64,000 bases of DNA from Paenibacillus daejeonensis DSM 15491 (GCF_000378385.1 NZ_KB899665.1:89521-153520); one strand, 5' to 3'; shown: positions 47,124-56,621, numbered from the stretch's first letter. Numbers and translations: made by a program. The notes: generated by a model not told the origin, from the sequence alone.

Positions 47124-48020
47124 ATGGAACATACAAAAGCAACAAGTGTCGGCGACCGCATCTATGATGCCGTCATCTATACGATTCTGAGCGTGGTTAT
47201 GCTCGGCACCTTGTACCCGCTGCTCTACATCGTCAGCGCCTCCATCAGTGATCCGCTGGCGATTGCGCGGGGCGAGCTGTGGCTATGGCCCAAGGACATT
47301 ACCTTTGGCGCCTATGAGCGGGTATTGCAAAATCCAGATATTCTGACAGGCTATCGCAACTCGATTATTTATCTGGTGGTCGGCACATCCATCAACCTGG
47401 TGATGACGACGATGGGGGCCTATGCGCTCTCGCGCAAGGATTTTAGAGGACGTTATGTGTTGACCCTTCTTTTCACCTTCACCATGCTGTTCAACGGCGG
47501 GCTCATCCCCACGTACCTGGTGTACAAAAATATGCTGGGTCTGTACAACAATCTGTGGGTGATGGTCATTCCGGCGGCGGTGAGCATCTGGAATCTGATT
47601 ATTATGCGGACCTATTTTCAGACCTCGATCCCCTATGAGCTGCAGGAAGCCGCCTTCATGGACGGCTGTAGCAATGTACGGACGCTGGTGACGATCATCC
47701 TGCCGCTCTCCAAGCCGATTCTCGCCGTCATGGCGATGTATTACGGGGTAGCGCACTGGAATTCGTATTTTACGGCACTTATTTATCTGAACGATTCCTG
47801 GCGACAGCCGCTGCAGATGGTCATCCGGAGTCTGTTAATTCAGGAGGATATGGGGGCCATGGCCGGCGGCAGCGGCGAGAGTATCGTGGAGCAGCTGCTG
47901 CTCGTCGAAAGCATGCGGTACGCGATTATTGTGGTCTCCAGTTTGCCGATGCTGCTGGTTTACCCGCTCGTGCAGAAGCATTTTGTCAAAGGCGTCATGA
48001 TTGGCGCAGTCAAAGGTTAA
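47124..48020 (+). CDS. LplC/YtcP-type sugar ABC permease
   Basis: A 298-residue second permease. It has six spans; the EAA-type loop is LQEAAFMDGCSNVRTLVTII, in which the usual Asp-Gly-Ala is Asp-Gly-Cys. It ends YPLVQKHFVKGVMIGAVKG, the conserved LplC tail. GATGGAGG lies upstream. With the preceding gene it forms the transmembrane pore of the importer. Confidence 0.93.
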   Translation: MEHTKATSVGDRIYDAVIYTILSVVMLGTLYPLLYIVSASISDPLAIARGELWLWPKDITFGAYERVLQNPDILTGYRNSIIYLVVGTSINLVMTTMGAYALSRKDFRGRYVLTLLFTFTMLFNGGLIPTYLVYKNMLGLYNNLWVMVIPAAVSIWNLIIMRTYFQTSIPYELQEAAFMDGCSNVRTLVTIILPLSKPILAVMAMYYGVAHWNSYFTALIYLNDSWRQPLQMVIRSLLIQEDMGAMAGGSGESIVEQLLLVESMRYAIIVVSSLPMLLVYPLVQKHFVKGVMIGAVKG

Positions 48021-48042
48021 TCAAACTTAGGAGAACGGGAGA

Positions 48043-49974
48043 GTGCTGATGGAAGGCATACAACAGGAAGCGGAACAGACGGAGCTGCTCAGCCGCGGCA
48101 AGCGGGCGTGGGCGGAGGACACAGTGGCGGGCCATGAGGCGCAACTGGCTGTAGACGGACAATCGGACACATGCTGGGCCGGAGCCCCCTACTATAAATG
48201 GTGGAAGATGGATCTGGGCGGGCCGTGCCATATCGAGAGGATCTTCCTCCGGACTGAGGCGCAGGGCGAGATGGAGAGCTATACCCGATATTTCATTGAA
48301 GTAAGTGACGATGATCTAAACTGGTCTCTGGCAGCAGAGCATACCGAGACGGCAGCGCCGGCTCCTGGCGGACTGAGCTATCCTGTGGATCTGGAAGGGC
48401 GTTATGTGCGGGTGACCTTGACTTATTGCTCGTCCGGGGAGACGGTGAGAATCTATGACCTGGAAGCCTACGGGCGGCAGTTGTCCAGTCGTCAACCGGT
48501 CATTGACCGCCGCGCGCCGCGCAAGTTCGCTGCTGCCGATTACGACGAAGCGTCCGGCTTTGCGCGCTTTGAAGCCGATGATGTGGAGCCGGGCACGACC
48601 TATGCTGCCCTGCGTAGCGGTACAGAAGGAAGCTGGCTGCTCTACCGCAATGTCGATCTGTCGGATATCGGCGTGGATCAGCTGCGCGGAATGTTCGGCT
48701 TCGCCGATCTGGACAAATCCAAGCAGGTAGTGCTGGAGGTCCGACTGGATCACCTGGATGGGGAATGCGTGGGCGAGCTGATCCTGTTCAAGCAGTGGAA
48801 GCGCTGGTCCAATCTGGCGGGCCAGCTGACAGCTGCAGAGCCGGAGCAGCTAAGCGGTGTGCGGGATATCTATCTTGTCTTGCGCGATGTCGCGCCGGGA
48901 CAGGAGCTGCTTATTCACTGGCTGGCGTTTGCCAAGGGAACGGCGCTGCCCCAGCCCCAGCCGCGGGCGGAGGCCTTGCCGGAACCGGCTGGCGAGTACC
49001 GGATTTATTTTGGCAATCTGCACAGTCACACCGGTCTCTCGGATGGAATCGGTACGCCCGATGAGGCCTATGATTATGCCCGCTATACGGCGGGGCTGGA
49101 TTTTCTGGCGATTACCGAGCACAGCAATCTGTATGATCACGATCTGGATTGGGCCCGCAGCCGCAAATGGGTGGATATCCAGCGGACGGCAGCGCGCAAG
49201 ACCGAGGAGGATGCTTTTCTGGCGCTCTATGGCGCCGAGACGACATGGTACAACCAGTTTGGCCACATGAACACGTATAATATGGATTGCTTCATTAATG
49301 CTTATGAAATCAAATATAATGACATCGCTCATTATTATCATACAATCAAGCAATATCCGGATTCGATTCAACAGTGGAACCATCCGTGGTCCTGCGGCAA
49401 CCGTCACCTGGACGGATTCGACCCGTATGATCCGGAGCTCGATGAAGTGATGCATATGATCGAGATTAATCCGATCGAATCCAAGGAGCTCGGCGGCCTG
49501 TACTACTATGTGATGGCGCTCGATAAGGGCTGGCATGTAGCCCCTGTCGGCAGCCAGGACAATCATCACGGACAGTGGGGAACACAGAATACGCTGCGCA
49601 CCGGCATTCTGGTTGATCGCCTGACAACTGCCGACTTCTATGATGCCGTTCGTCATCAGCGGGCCTACTTCACCTCGGCGCTGCACCTTAGCGTGTGGTT
49701 CAGAATCAACGGCGCGATTATGGGATCAAGAATTCCGCGTACGGAGACGGCCGATATCGAGGTTCATGCGCTCTACAGTTTGCCAACCGGCCATCGTATC
49801 GTTCGCATGGAGCTGATTGGTGAGCAAGGTCAGGTACTGCATGCTGCAGACCACGACAGTGATGAACTGCATTGCCAGTTAACGATAAGCTGGCCTGACC
49901 GCTACTGCTTCGTCAAGCTCTATCAGGAGGATGGCGAATTCGCGGCCACCGCGCCGGTCTGGTTCGAAGATTAA
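48043..49974 (+). CDS. CehA/McbA-type PHP metallohydrolase with discoidin domain
   Basis: A 643-residue protein without a signal peptide. Residues about 25-150 form an F5/8 type C (discoidin-like) domain (DTCWAGAPYYKWWKMDLGG, VRVTLTYCSSGETVRIYDLE). About 165-305 is a second beta-sandwich, carbohydrate-binding-like module. From about 320 runs a PHP-domain phosphoesterase of the CehA/McbA kind, with metal ligands in FGNLHSHTGLSDG, LAITEHSN, QWNHPW and SQDNHHGQW. It would hydrolyse a phosphoester or phosphodiester of the imported sugar. The GTG at 48043 has AGGAGA 8 bases upstream; the ATG at 48049 is an alternative. Fourth gene of the importer operon. Confidence 0.85.
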   Translation: MLMEGIQQEAEQTELLSRGKRAWAEDTVAGHEAQLAVDGQSDTCWAGAPYYKWWKMDLGGPCHIERIFLRTEAQGEMESYTRYFIEVSDDDLNWSLAAEHTETAAPAPGGLSYPVDLEGRYVRVTLTYCSSGETVRIYDLEAYGRQLSSRQPVIDRRAPRKFAAADYDEASGFARFEADDVEPGTTYAALRSGTEGSWLLYRNVDLSDIGVDQLRGMFGFADLDKSKQVVLEVRLDHLDGECVGELILFKQWKRWSNLAGQLTAAEPEQLSGVRDIYLVLRDVAPGQELLIHWLAFAKGTALPQPQPRAEALPEPAGEYRIYFGNLHSHTGLSDGIGTPDEAYDYARYTAGLDFLAITEHSNLYDHDLDWARSRKWVDIQRTAARKTEEDAFLALYGAETTWYNQFGHMNTYNMDCFINAYEIKYNDIAHYYHTIKQYPDSIQQWNHPWSCGNRHLDGFDPYDPELDEVMHMIEINPIESKELGGLYYYVMALDKGWHVAPVGSQDNHHGQWGTQNTLRTGILVDRLTTADFYDAVRHQRAYFTSALHLSVWFRINGAIMGSRIPRTETADIEVHALYSLPTGHRIVRMELIGEQGQVLHAADHDSDELHCQLTISWPDRYCFVKLYQEDGEFAATAPVWFED

Positions 49975-49985
49975 GGAGCTGAGGC

Positions 49986-50507
49986 ATGATGGGTTGGATC
50001 GGTGAACAGCTGCTCGCGCATCTCATGCAGTACGGTGAAGTCTATCTGCGAATTACGTTGAGCGCGTTCTGCGGCTTCGTCATCGGGTGGGATCGGGAGG
50101 CCAAGAGCAAGCCGGCAGGGCTGAAAACCTACATGTTCGTCTGCGTAGCCAGTGCGCTCATCACGGTCATCTCGATCTACAGCGTCGGCAAGCTGAGCGG
50201 CGTGTACGCCAATACGATGATGGACCCGATGCGGCTTGCCGCCCAGATCGTGACAGGGCTCGGGTTTCTGGGGGCGGGTGTGATCCTCAAGGATGGCTTG
50301 CAGGTCAAGGGTCTAACGTCGGCTGCGATGATCCTTTTTGTTGGAGGCATTGGTATTGGGATTGGGGCAGGCTTTTATGGCGTTGTGGTGTTTGCTGTTG
50401 TGCTGTGCATGACGCTGGCCCGGGTCGCCAACCGGATCGAAAAACGGCGCTATCGCAAGCATGTGGCGCTGCACACGCGACGTTCAGAATTGGATGCCAG
50501 CAAATAA
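49986..50507 (+). CDS. MgtC/SapB-family membrane protein
   Basis: A 173-residue membrane protein with four to five hydrophobic spans and the family signatures FCGFVIGWDREAKSKPAGLK, QIVTGLGFLGAGVILKDG and LTSAAMILFVGGIGIGIGAG. MgtC relatives modulate magnesium, phosphate or ATP homeostasis. AAGGAG lies 9 bases upstream, overlapping the stop of the PHP gene, so it is cotranscribed. Its presence in a phosphoester-sugar operon may reflect phosphate balance; that link is inference. Confidence 0.9.
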   Translation: MMGWIGEQLLAHLMQYGEVYLRITLSAFCGFVIGWDREAKSKPAGLKTYMFVCVASALITVISIYSVGKLSGVYANTMMDPMRLAAQIVTGLGFLGAGVILKDGLQVKGLTSAAMILFVGGIGIGIGAGFYGVVVFAVVLCMTLARVANRIEKRRYRKHVALHTRRSELDASK

Positions 50508-50530
50508 GGCGTCAGGTTTCCTTCATGTGA

Positions 50531-50572
50531 TTGACAATCGACTGGCTATATTATAACGTTATGACCAGTTGA
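50531..50572 (+). promoter_or_regulatory. Promoter/operator of second GntR gene
   Basis: TTGACA (50531-50536), 15 bases, TATAAC (50552-50557), then GTTATGACCAGTTGA. The geometry and sequence closely match the promoter at 43534, with shared core TATAAYGTTATRACCAGTTG. TGGCTATA (50543-50550) and TATGACCA (50560-50567) form an imperfect dyad. Confidence 0.65.
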
Positions 50573-50623
50573 TAGAGGCATGTGTCATTTCCTATGGCTC
50601 GTGCTGTTGAAGGAGGAAACGAC

Positions 50624-51385
50624 GTGCTGGACGATACCTTGCCGGTGACGCTGCAGTTTCAGCTGCGAGGCAAGCTTCTGGAGAAGATCGAGGGCCGGGT
50701 CTGGACACCGGGAACCCAAATTCCCAGTGAGCGGGAGCTGTGTGCGGAATATGGCGTCAGCCGGATTACGGTCCGTGAAGTATTAAAAACGCTGGTACAG
50801 GAGGGCTATTTGACGCGCAAGCAGGGCAAGGGGACCTTTGTGGCCCTGCCTAAGTTCGAGCATGAGCTGACAAGCTCATACAGTCTCTCCCAGGAGATTG
50901 AGAAGGAAGGGCTGGATTCCCATTTTCAAATGCTGAGCTTTCGCAGAATTAGCGCGCCCGGGCCTGTGCAGGCGGTCTTGGGACTGAGCAGTTCAGATGA
51001 GGTGTGCGAGGTGACCCGGCTGCGCTTCATCGGAGGCGAGTTGTTTGCCTGGGAGCGGGCCTACACGCCGAGCGCGCTGATGATGGATGCGACCGAAGCG
51101 CAAATCGAGCAGGAAGGGTTGTACTTCACCATCTACCGCTGCTCGGGCCTGATGGCCGAAGAGGCAGAGGTCGAGGTGGAGGCGGTCAATTGCTCCGATG
51201 AGATTGCGGCCTTGCTTAAGTTGAAAAAGAAAGCGGCCGTCCTCTACCTGCGGCGCGTCACAACCGCAAAGGACCGCTGCATCGAGTATTGCGAGAGCTA
51301 CGTGCGCAGTGAAACCTACAAGTACAAATACAAACAACGGCTTCGCAAAAAGCCGTATGAAAGTGCAGCTTACGGTTCGAAGTAA
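50624..51385 (+). CDS. GntR-family regulator with UTRA domain (copy 2)
   Basis: A 253-residue paralogue of the regulator at 43655. Winged helix: PGTQIPSERELCAEYGVSRI, then TVREVLKTLVQEGYLTRKQG. UTRA domain: LGLSSSDEVCEVTRLRFIGG, then CIEYCESYVRSETYKYKYKQ. GTG at 50624 follows GGAGG at 7 bases. It separates the importer operon from the secreted GLUG glycosidase gene. The recognition helices of the two copies are nearly identical (GVSRMTVREVL / GVSRITVREVL), so they probably read the same operators, while their ligand domains have diverged. Confidence 0.9.
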   Translation: MLDDTLPVTLQFQLRGKLLEKIEGRVWTPGTQIPSERELCAEYGVSRITVREVLKTLVQEGYLTRKQGKGTFVALPKFEHELTSSYSLSQEIEKEGLDSHFQMLSFRRISAPGPVQAVLGLSSSDEVCEVTRLRFIGGELFAWERAYTPSALMMDATEAQIEQEGLYFTIYRCSGLMAEEAEVEVEAVNCSDEIAALLKLKKKAAVLYLRRVTTAKDRCIEYCESYVRSETYKYKYKQRLRKKPYESAAYGSK

Positions 51386-51662
51386 GGGCAAGGGCTGCTC
51401 GGGGATAGAAGTCGCAAGGCAGTCGATTCTGTGGCGGGGGTGTCAAGCGCCCGCCGTGATTCGACCAGGCCGAGGATTTGGGAGAAACCACTGCCGGAAG
51501 GGAGGGGATGCCGAACGAGGTAAGGATAACGGCTTAATAAGTCTGAATATTCTGTCTAATTAAGGTTTGACCAGCAACCGTCTTGGCAGATTTTTAGGAA
51601 GCCCGGAATGCATACCCGCCGAGGCCTTGTTTCGTCATGCCCAATTCAAAGGAGGCTTTATC

Positions 51663-54600
51663 TTGAATCTTAGAAAACGTTGGCTTCAGCTTACGCTCTC
51701 CCTTGCTCTTGTACTGTCCCTGGTCCTTGGTGTACCGTCCTATCCCCTGCAGTCGGTGCATGCCGTCTCCGTGTCCGGGGCAACGGCAATCCAGAGCGTT
51801 GCCGATCTGGAGCTGATCCGCGCGCAGCCGGACGGCGACTTCCGGCTGACCTCGGATATTGTTTTGAGTGGCGTATTCACACCGATTCCCGAATTCACAG
51901 GCACGCTGGATGGCGACGGTCACAGCATCAGTGGATTGTCCATTACTGCTACCGCTGCTCAGCCCAAGGCGGCGTTCATCGTTGTCAATCATGGACGGAT
52001 TGAGCGGGTTGCCTTCGAGTCGGTAGCGGTTACCGGTCTCTCGACGGACTCCACCTACTGGGCTGGCGGCATCGTCGCGACCAACCGCGGCGAGATCCGC
52101 GAGAGCTATGTCACCGGCACCGTGACAGGCGGCTATCGCAGCGCTGGCGTCGCCGTTACGAACTACGGCGTGATTCGCCATGTCTATGCCGATGTGGAAG
52201 TGAGTGCGCGAGTGGAGAGCGGCGGCTTGGTTGCAGTAGCCGAGCCGGGCTCGCTGCTGGAGCAGTCCTATGTGCTGCCAGACGTGTATTCGCAGGAGAA
52301 CAATACCGGCGGTATCGCCGCTTACGCCTATAGCGGCGCCATTATCCGCGATAACGCGGTGCTTGTCGGAACCATTGATAACGGCGGCGGCAGCAACATT
52401 GGCCGTATCGTAGGCCGAGTCAACGGGACGCCGACGCTTCAGAATAACCGGGCCTCGCAGCAGACACTGGTGCAGGGAAGTCCGGTGAGCGGCGGCGGGC
52501 TCTCGGATTCACAAGGCCTCACGACGGCAGCTGCTGACTTGGGTCGTCCTGAGGTGTATGTGAACAGCCTGGGCTGGAGCTTCTCCACCTCATGGCAATG
52601 GAGTGCTGCCTTGGCACGGCCACAGCTGCGGGGTGTGCAAGAAGCTGCACCGACACCGATTGCTACAGCAGCACAACTGGAGCTGCTTCGGACTAATCCG
52701 GCTGGCGATTATGTGTTGACAGCTGATATTGCGTTGACGGGGGCTTTTACCCCCATTCCCGTGTTCAGTGGAACGCTGGACGGTGACGGCCACCGCATTA
52801 GCGGGTTGCAAGTAACGGCAACTACGGCTCGGCCCCGTGCGGCACTGATTGTCGACCATGAGGGTGTCATTGAGCGGCTCGGCGTTGTCGATGTGGACAT
52901 TACGGGACTGAACACCAACTCGACCTACTGGGCTGGAGGCCTGGTGGCTGCGAATCATGGGGTGATCCGCGAGAGCTTCGTCACTGGCGAGGTAACAGGC
53001 GGTTACCGGAGTGCCGGCATGGTGGTTACCAATTACGGCACTGTCCGCGATGTCTATACGGATGTACAGGTCCGCGCAGAGGTGGAGGCAGGCGGCCTGG
53101 TGGCGGTATCGGAGCCGGGCTCGCTACTAAGTGGCTCGTATGTTGTGCCGGATGTCCGTTCGGTGCAGAACAACACGGGCGGGTTGACAGGCTATGCCTA
53201 TGCGGGAGCGGTGATTCGTGACAATGCCGTGCTTGGTGGAACAATCGACAACGCCGGAGGCAGCAATATTGGCCGGGTCGTTGGACGGATGAACGGTATC
53301 CCGACCCTGCAGAACAACCGGGCCTCGCAGCAGGCACTGGTGCAGGGGAGCGCGGTGAGTGGTGGCGGCCTGACGGATCCGCAGGGATTGACTGTCAGTG
53401 TGAATGCTCTGCAACGGCCCGCCCTCTATGAGCAGGAGCTGGGGTGGGATCTGTATGCGGCATGGACCTGGAGCGCGGGACTGTCGCGGCCACAACTGCG
53501 GACTACGCCGGAGAGCGCTCCAGTGGTCATCGCCACGGTTGCGGATCTGGAGCTGCTTCGCAGCAATCCGGCAGGGGATTACCGACTGACTGCAGATCTG
53601 GTCATGACCGAGGCCTTCGAGCCGATTCCGCTCTTCAGCGGCACGCTGGATGGCAACGGTCATACCGTGACAGGTCTCCTGACGATTGCCCGCGCAGATC
53701 GGCCCGCCTCGGCGTTAGTCGTCGAGTTGACGGGTCAGGTTGAGCGTCTTGGGCTGGTGGAGACGGCCATCGTCGGCAGTAATGGGGCGACCTCGCATTG
53801 GGCCGCAGGGTTCGCAACGGTCAACCGTGGCACGATTCGTGAGAGCTTCGTTACTGGCGTGGTCACAGGCGGCTACCGCAGTGCAGGGATTGCGGTCCAC
53901 AACTATGGACGTATTTTGAATAGCTACGCTGATCTGATCGTCAAGGGACGCGGTGAAGCTGCCGCTCTGGTGGCTGTAGCCGAGAGCGGCTCGCTGCTGG
54001 AGAGCTCTTATGCCAAGCCGAATGTATATTCGGAGCTTAACAATACAGGCGGACTGACTGCCTACGCCTACACGGGAGCGACGATCCGGCGCAATGCACT
54101 ACTTGCCGGAACCATCGACAACGGAGGCGGCAGCAACATTGCCCGGGTGAGCGGACGCGTGAATGGCACGCCGGTGTTCGAGGGCAACCGGGCTTCGGAG
54201 AATGCGCTGGTTCAGGGACTGCAGGTGACCGGCGGCAGTGCGACCAACCGGCAAGGCCAGTCTGTTACGGATCAGGTTCTTGCACTGCAATCGACGTATG
54301 AAGGGACACTTGGCTGGGACTTCGACCGTATCTGGCAGATGCAGCCCCAGACGCAGCGTCCTGTGCTTCAGGGATTCTCGCCCGTGCCGGAGCAGGAGCC
54401 GCATCCCATCCTCTATCGCGTGTTCCGCGACGAGAGTCAGACCCTCTCGGCGGGTGTCTCGCACCGGCAGATGGATTTCATCGACAGCGTTGGGCATGTG
54501 CAGAAGGCGAATATCATTGATGCCGATCTGACGCTGCCCCAGAACAAGATTATTGTTGGCGTCAAAAACAATCAGGTCCCGCCAACCGACGAGAATGGCA

Positions 54601-55343
54601 ACTACATCCGCATCGAGGATGAGAACGGATCGGATACGATTCGCGGCACAGTCCCGGAGCAGATGGAGACGACCGTTCTGCCGGGTCGCGAGGTGATCGC
54701 TGGTGTGAATGGCGAGTTCTACACCGAGCAGGGGCCGGAAGGCTACATGATCAAGGACGGCTCGGACATCATCAACGGTGTACGGGTGCCGGGTGTCGAT
54801 GGCAAGAACTATCCGTTCCACGGGTTCTTCGGCATCCGAGATGATGGCACGCCTGTCATTGGCAATTACAGTGATGATTGGGAACGGGAGAAGGATGACT
54901 TGTTCCAAGCTTCGGGAGGTCAATACTGGATGGTCCAGAACGGCGTGGTCCAGGACTTCAATGGTCTGGTCATCTCGGATGAGAATCATCCGGACTTCGA
55001 CTACGAGACCTACTACCGCCACAAGGACCGCCATCCACGTACCGCTGCAGGCATCCGGGATGACGGGACCGTCTTCTTCGTCGTCATTGACGGACGGGGC
55101 GCCAATGGATCGGTGGGCTTCTACATCGAGGAGTTGGGGTTATACATGAAAGAGCTGGGCGCAGAAGAGGCGATCAACATGGATGGCGGCGGCTCGTCGA
55201 CTGCCGTCACGCGCAATGCCATCTCCGGTGTATATGAGGTGAAGAACACACCGATTAATCGGGTGGATGGGGTGAACACGCCGGGCGTGGCCCGGCGCGT
55301 CTTCTCCTCGCTGTTCGTCGTAGTGGACCAGCCAGCAGAGTAA
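51663..55343 (+). CDS. Secreted GLUG-repeat phosphodiester glycosidase
   Basis: A 1226-residue secreted protein. Signal peptide: about residues 1-36, ending around SVHAVSV. Then three tandem modules of about 288 residues (starting near 47, 336 and 624), each opening DLELLRxNPxGDYxLTADI, followed by GTLDGDGHxISGL and GLUG-like repeats (YWAGGIVATNRGEIRESYVT). The C-terminus (about 916-1226) is an NAGPA-like phosphodiester glycosidase domain with GVNGEFYTEQGPEGYMIKDG, HPRTAAGIRDDG and INMDGGGSST. The TTG start is set by AAAGGAGG 7 bases upstream; the frame extends 32 codons further without a ribosome site. No SLH or sortase anchor, so it is probably released. The 51386-51662 leader holds no feature I recognise. 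Confidence 0.88.
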   Translation: MNLRKRWLQLTLSLALVLSLVLGVPSYPLQSVHAVSVSGATAIQSVADLELIRAQPDGDFRLTSDIVLSGVFTPIPEFTGTLDGDGHSISGLSITATAAQPKAAFIVVNHGRIERVAFESVAVTGLSTDSTYWAGGIVATNRGEIRESYVTGTVTGGYRSAGVAVTNYGVIRHVYADVEVSARVESGGLVAVAEPGSLLEQSYVLPDVYSQENNTGGIAAYAYSGAIIRDNAVLVGTIDNGGGSNIGRIVGRVNGTPTLQNNRASQQTLVQGSPVSGGGLSDSQGLTTAAADLGRPEVYVNSLGWSFSTSWQWSAALARPQLRGVQEAAPTPIATAAQLELLRTNPAGDYVLTADIALTGAFTPIPVFSGTLDGDGHRISGLQVTATTARPRAALIVDHEGVIERLGVVDVDITGLNTNSTYWAGGLVAANHGVIRESFVTGEVTGGYRSAGMVVTNYGTVRDVYTDVQVRAEVEAGGLVAVSEPGSLLSGSYVVPDVRSVQNNTGGLTGYAYAGAVIRDNAVLGGTIDNAGGSNIGRVVGRMNGIPTLQNNRASQQALVQGSAVSGGGLTDPQGLTVSVNALQRPALYEQELGWDLYAAWTWSAGLSRPQLRTTPESAPVVIATVADLELLRSNPAGDYRLTADLVMTEAFEPIPLFSGTLDGNGHTVTGLLTIARADRPASALVVELTGQVERLGLVETAIVGSNGATSHWAAGFATVNRGTIRESFVTGVVTGGYRSAGIAVHNYGRILNSYADLIVKGRGEAAALVAVAESGSLLESSYAKPNVYSELNNTGGLTAYAYTGATIRRNALLAGTIDNGGGSNIARVSGRVNGTPVFEGNRASENALVQGLQVTGGSATNRQGQSVTDQVLALQSTYEGTLGWDFDRIWQMQPQTQRPVLQGFSPVPEQEPHPILYRVFRDESQTLSAGVSHRQMDFIDSVGHVQKANIIDADLTLPQNKIIVGVKNNQVPPTDENGNYIRIEDENGSDTIRGTVPEQMETTVLPGREVIAGVNGEFYTEQGPEGYMIKDGSDIINGVRVPGVDGKNYPFHGFFGIRDDGTPVIGNYSDDWEREKDDLFQASGGQYWMVQNGVVQDFNGLVISDENHPDFDYETYYRHKDRHPRTAAGIRDDGTVFFVVIDGRGANGSVGFYIEELGLYMKELGAEEAINMDGGGSSTAVTRNAISGVYEVKNTPINRVDGVNTPGVARRVFSSLFVVVDQPAE
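51804..54400 (+). repeat. Three tandem in-gene repeats of about 865 bp
   Basis: Units begin near 51804, 52671 and 53535, with similar DNA and protein order in each (for example GGCGGCAGCAACATTGGCCG recurs). Units 1 and 2 are closest; the third has diverged more. They arose by duplication of the GLUG module. Confidence 0.85.
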
Positions 55344-55356
55344 CTACGCAGCTTAG

Positions 55357-55382
55357 CGCCGGCCTTCGGGCCGGCGTTTTTT
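55357..55382 (+). terminator. UUCG-loop terminator
   Basis: CGCCGGCC-TTCG-GGCCGGCG followed by TTTTTT; the tetraloop makes it very stable. Confidence 0.92.
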
Positions 55383-55495
55383 GCTATAGGTAGATGCAAA
55401 TGAGCTGGACGAAATATCGACAATTAATCGAGCTTGCCTTTTAGGGCCGGCAATAGTTAAATACTGTATGGAGTGTCTCAAAATTCAGATCGCTT

Positions 55496-55807
55496 TTGGA
55501 GGTGGTGTCCCTGTATTACACGCTGACAAAACGAATTGCTTATTCCATGATCATATTCGGGGTGTTGCTACTTATCTTTGGCTTGTGGCAATACATGCCG
55601 AGGTCATTTTCATCAACGACACCAGATCATGTGTTTATGTCGATAATAGCAAAAAGAATAGCGTTTCCTATTTCGGGACTTATATTAACTAGTATCGGTT
55701 ATACGTTTTTGAAATTCGTTCGTGAAAGTGAAGAACAATCGGAATTGCTTAGAGATGAATTAAGTCTGCTAACAAAAGTGGTTGAACAGATGCAGAGGGA
55801 GCCATAA
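55496..55807 (+). CDS. Small membrane protein with C-terminal coil
   Basis: A protein of up to 103 residues with two hydrophobic spans (YSMIIFGVLLLIFGLWQYMP and AFPISGLILTSIGYTFLKFV) and an acidic, heptad-like C-terminal helix (EEQSELLRDELSLLTKVVEQ). The start is unclear: TTG 55496 is the longest, but GGAGG at 55498-55502 lies inside it, so initiation a few codons later (GTG 55505 or CTG 55511) is possible. It begins the AT-rich accessory block. Function unknown. Nothing is seen in 55808-55910. Confidence 0.5.
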   Translation: MEVVSLYYTLTKRIAYSMIIFGVLLLIFGLWQYMPRSFSSTTPDHVFMSIIAKRIAFPISGLILTSIGYTFLKFVRESEEQSELLRDELSLLTKVVEQMQREP

Positions 55808-55910
55808 CTAAATGGATATTAGCAGCAATAGCTAAGTTAAGGAAGAAGAAGCTAAAGAGAAGCTCGGAATTTAAATACCATTAAAGAAGTCTAAAGAAGA
55901 CCCTGAGGCT

Positions 55911-56548
55911 TTAAAAATTCACATTCAAAACCCGATCGCTAAGTGTTCCGAGTTTATCAATTTCTTTGAAAGATTTGCGAAAAATATCAGCAAGTGCTTC
56001 ATAACGCTTGTGATTGTTAGTAGATAAAATTTCAAGGGTAAAAGATTCACGAACAACCGAAAACGCAGCGTGTGCATCATCAAGAATAATTGCTGATAAC
56101 TTTTGTGGGTTTAATTCTCCACGGATACCAAACTTCCTTATGCCATTAAATAAGGCTTTACATGTTCCCACCATGATAGCATTCCCATTAATAAACTCAT
56201 CGTCTAGAGGTTGCCCTTTTGTGTACGGAACAGCGGGAATCCCATATTCTACAGCTTTCTCAAGTGTTTGTTGAACGAGTTGAGTAGTTGGTGTTAGATA
56301 AAGTACTGGCTCACCAGTTTCATTTAATGTCGATTGAGCCAACAGAAGTCCAACTAACGTTTTTCCACCTCCTGTATGCAACTTAAGGACAATGTCGCGT
56401 TCCGATCGGCGATCAAACCATGCCTGAAGAATTTCCGTTTGACTACTATAAAGATCATTAATCCCTAGCGGCTTGGGCAATCTACTTCCGTTGGATTGAT
56501 TGACTTTGGCTTAATTTTTCGTGACCTAAGTTTCTTAAAGTCTACCAT
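55911..56548 (-). pseudogene. Truncated DEAD/DEAH-box helicase
   Basis: Remnant of a superfamily 2 helicase. The 5' end is ATG 56548 after GAGG (MVDFKKLRSRKIKPKSINPT), then a short deletion or frameshift shifts the frame to LPKPLGINDLYSSQTEILQA. The Walker A region LHTGGGKTLVGLLLAQS and the DEAD-type motif IILDDAHAAFSVV are intact, but the protein stops after DRVLNVNF, so the second RecA domain is missing. The 3' flank (55850-55910) shows no continuation. It is likely the relic of a larger gene that was lost, perhaps a defence or mobile-element helicase. Confidence 0.75.
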
Positions 56549-56621
56549 GAAATTTCCTCATCTCTTTTCCTTAATATTACCATTCGGCTCCTTTTATTTA
56601 AAGACTCAGCCAATATTTAGA

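Noticed and set aside
51386-51662. Riboswitch in the leader of the GLUG glycosidase
   Set aside because: The purine-rich stretch looked suggestive, but no consensus core (c-di-AMP, c-di-GMP, SAM, cobalamin or TPP) could be matched.
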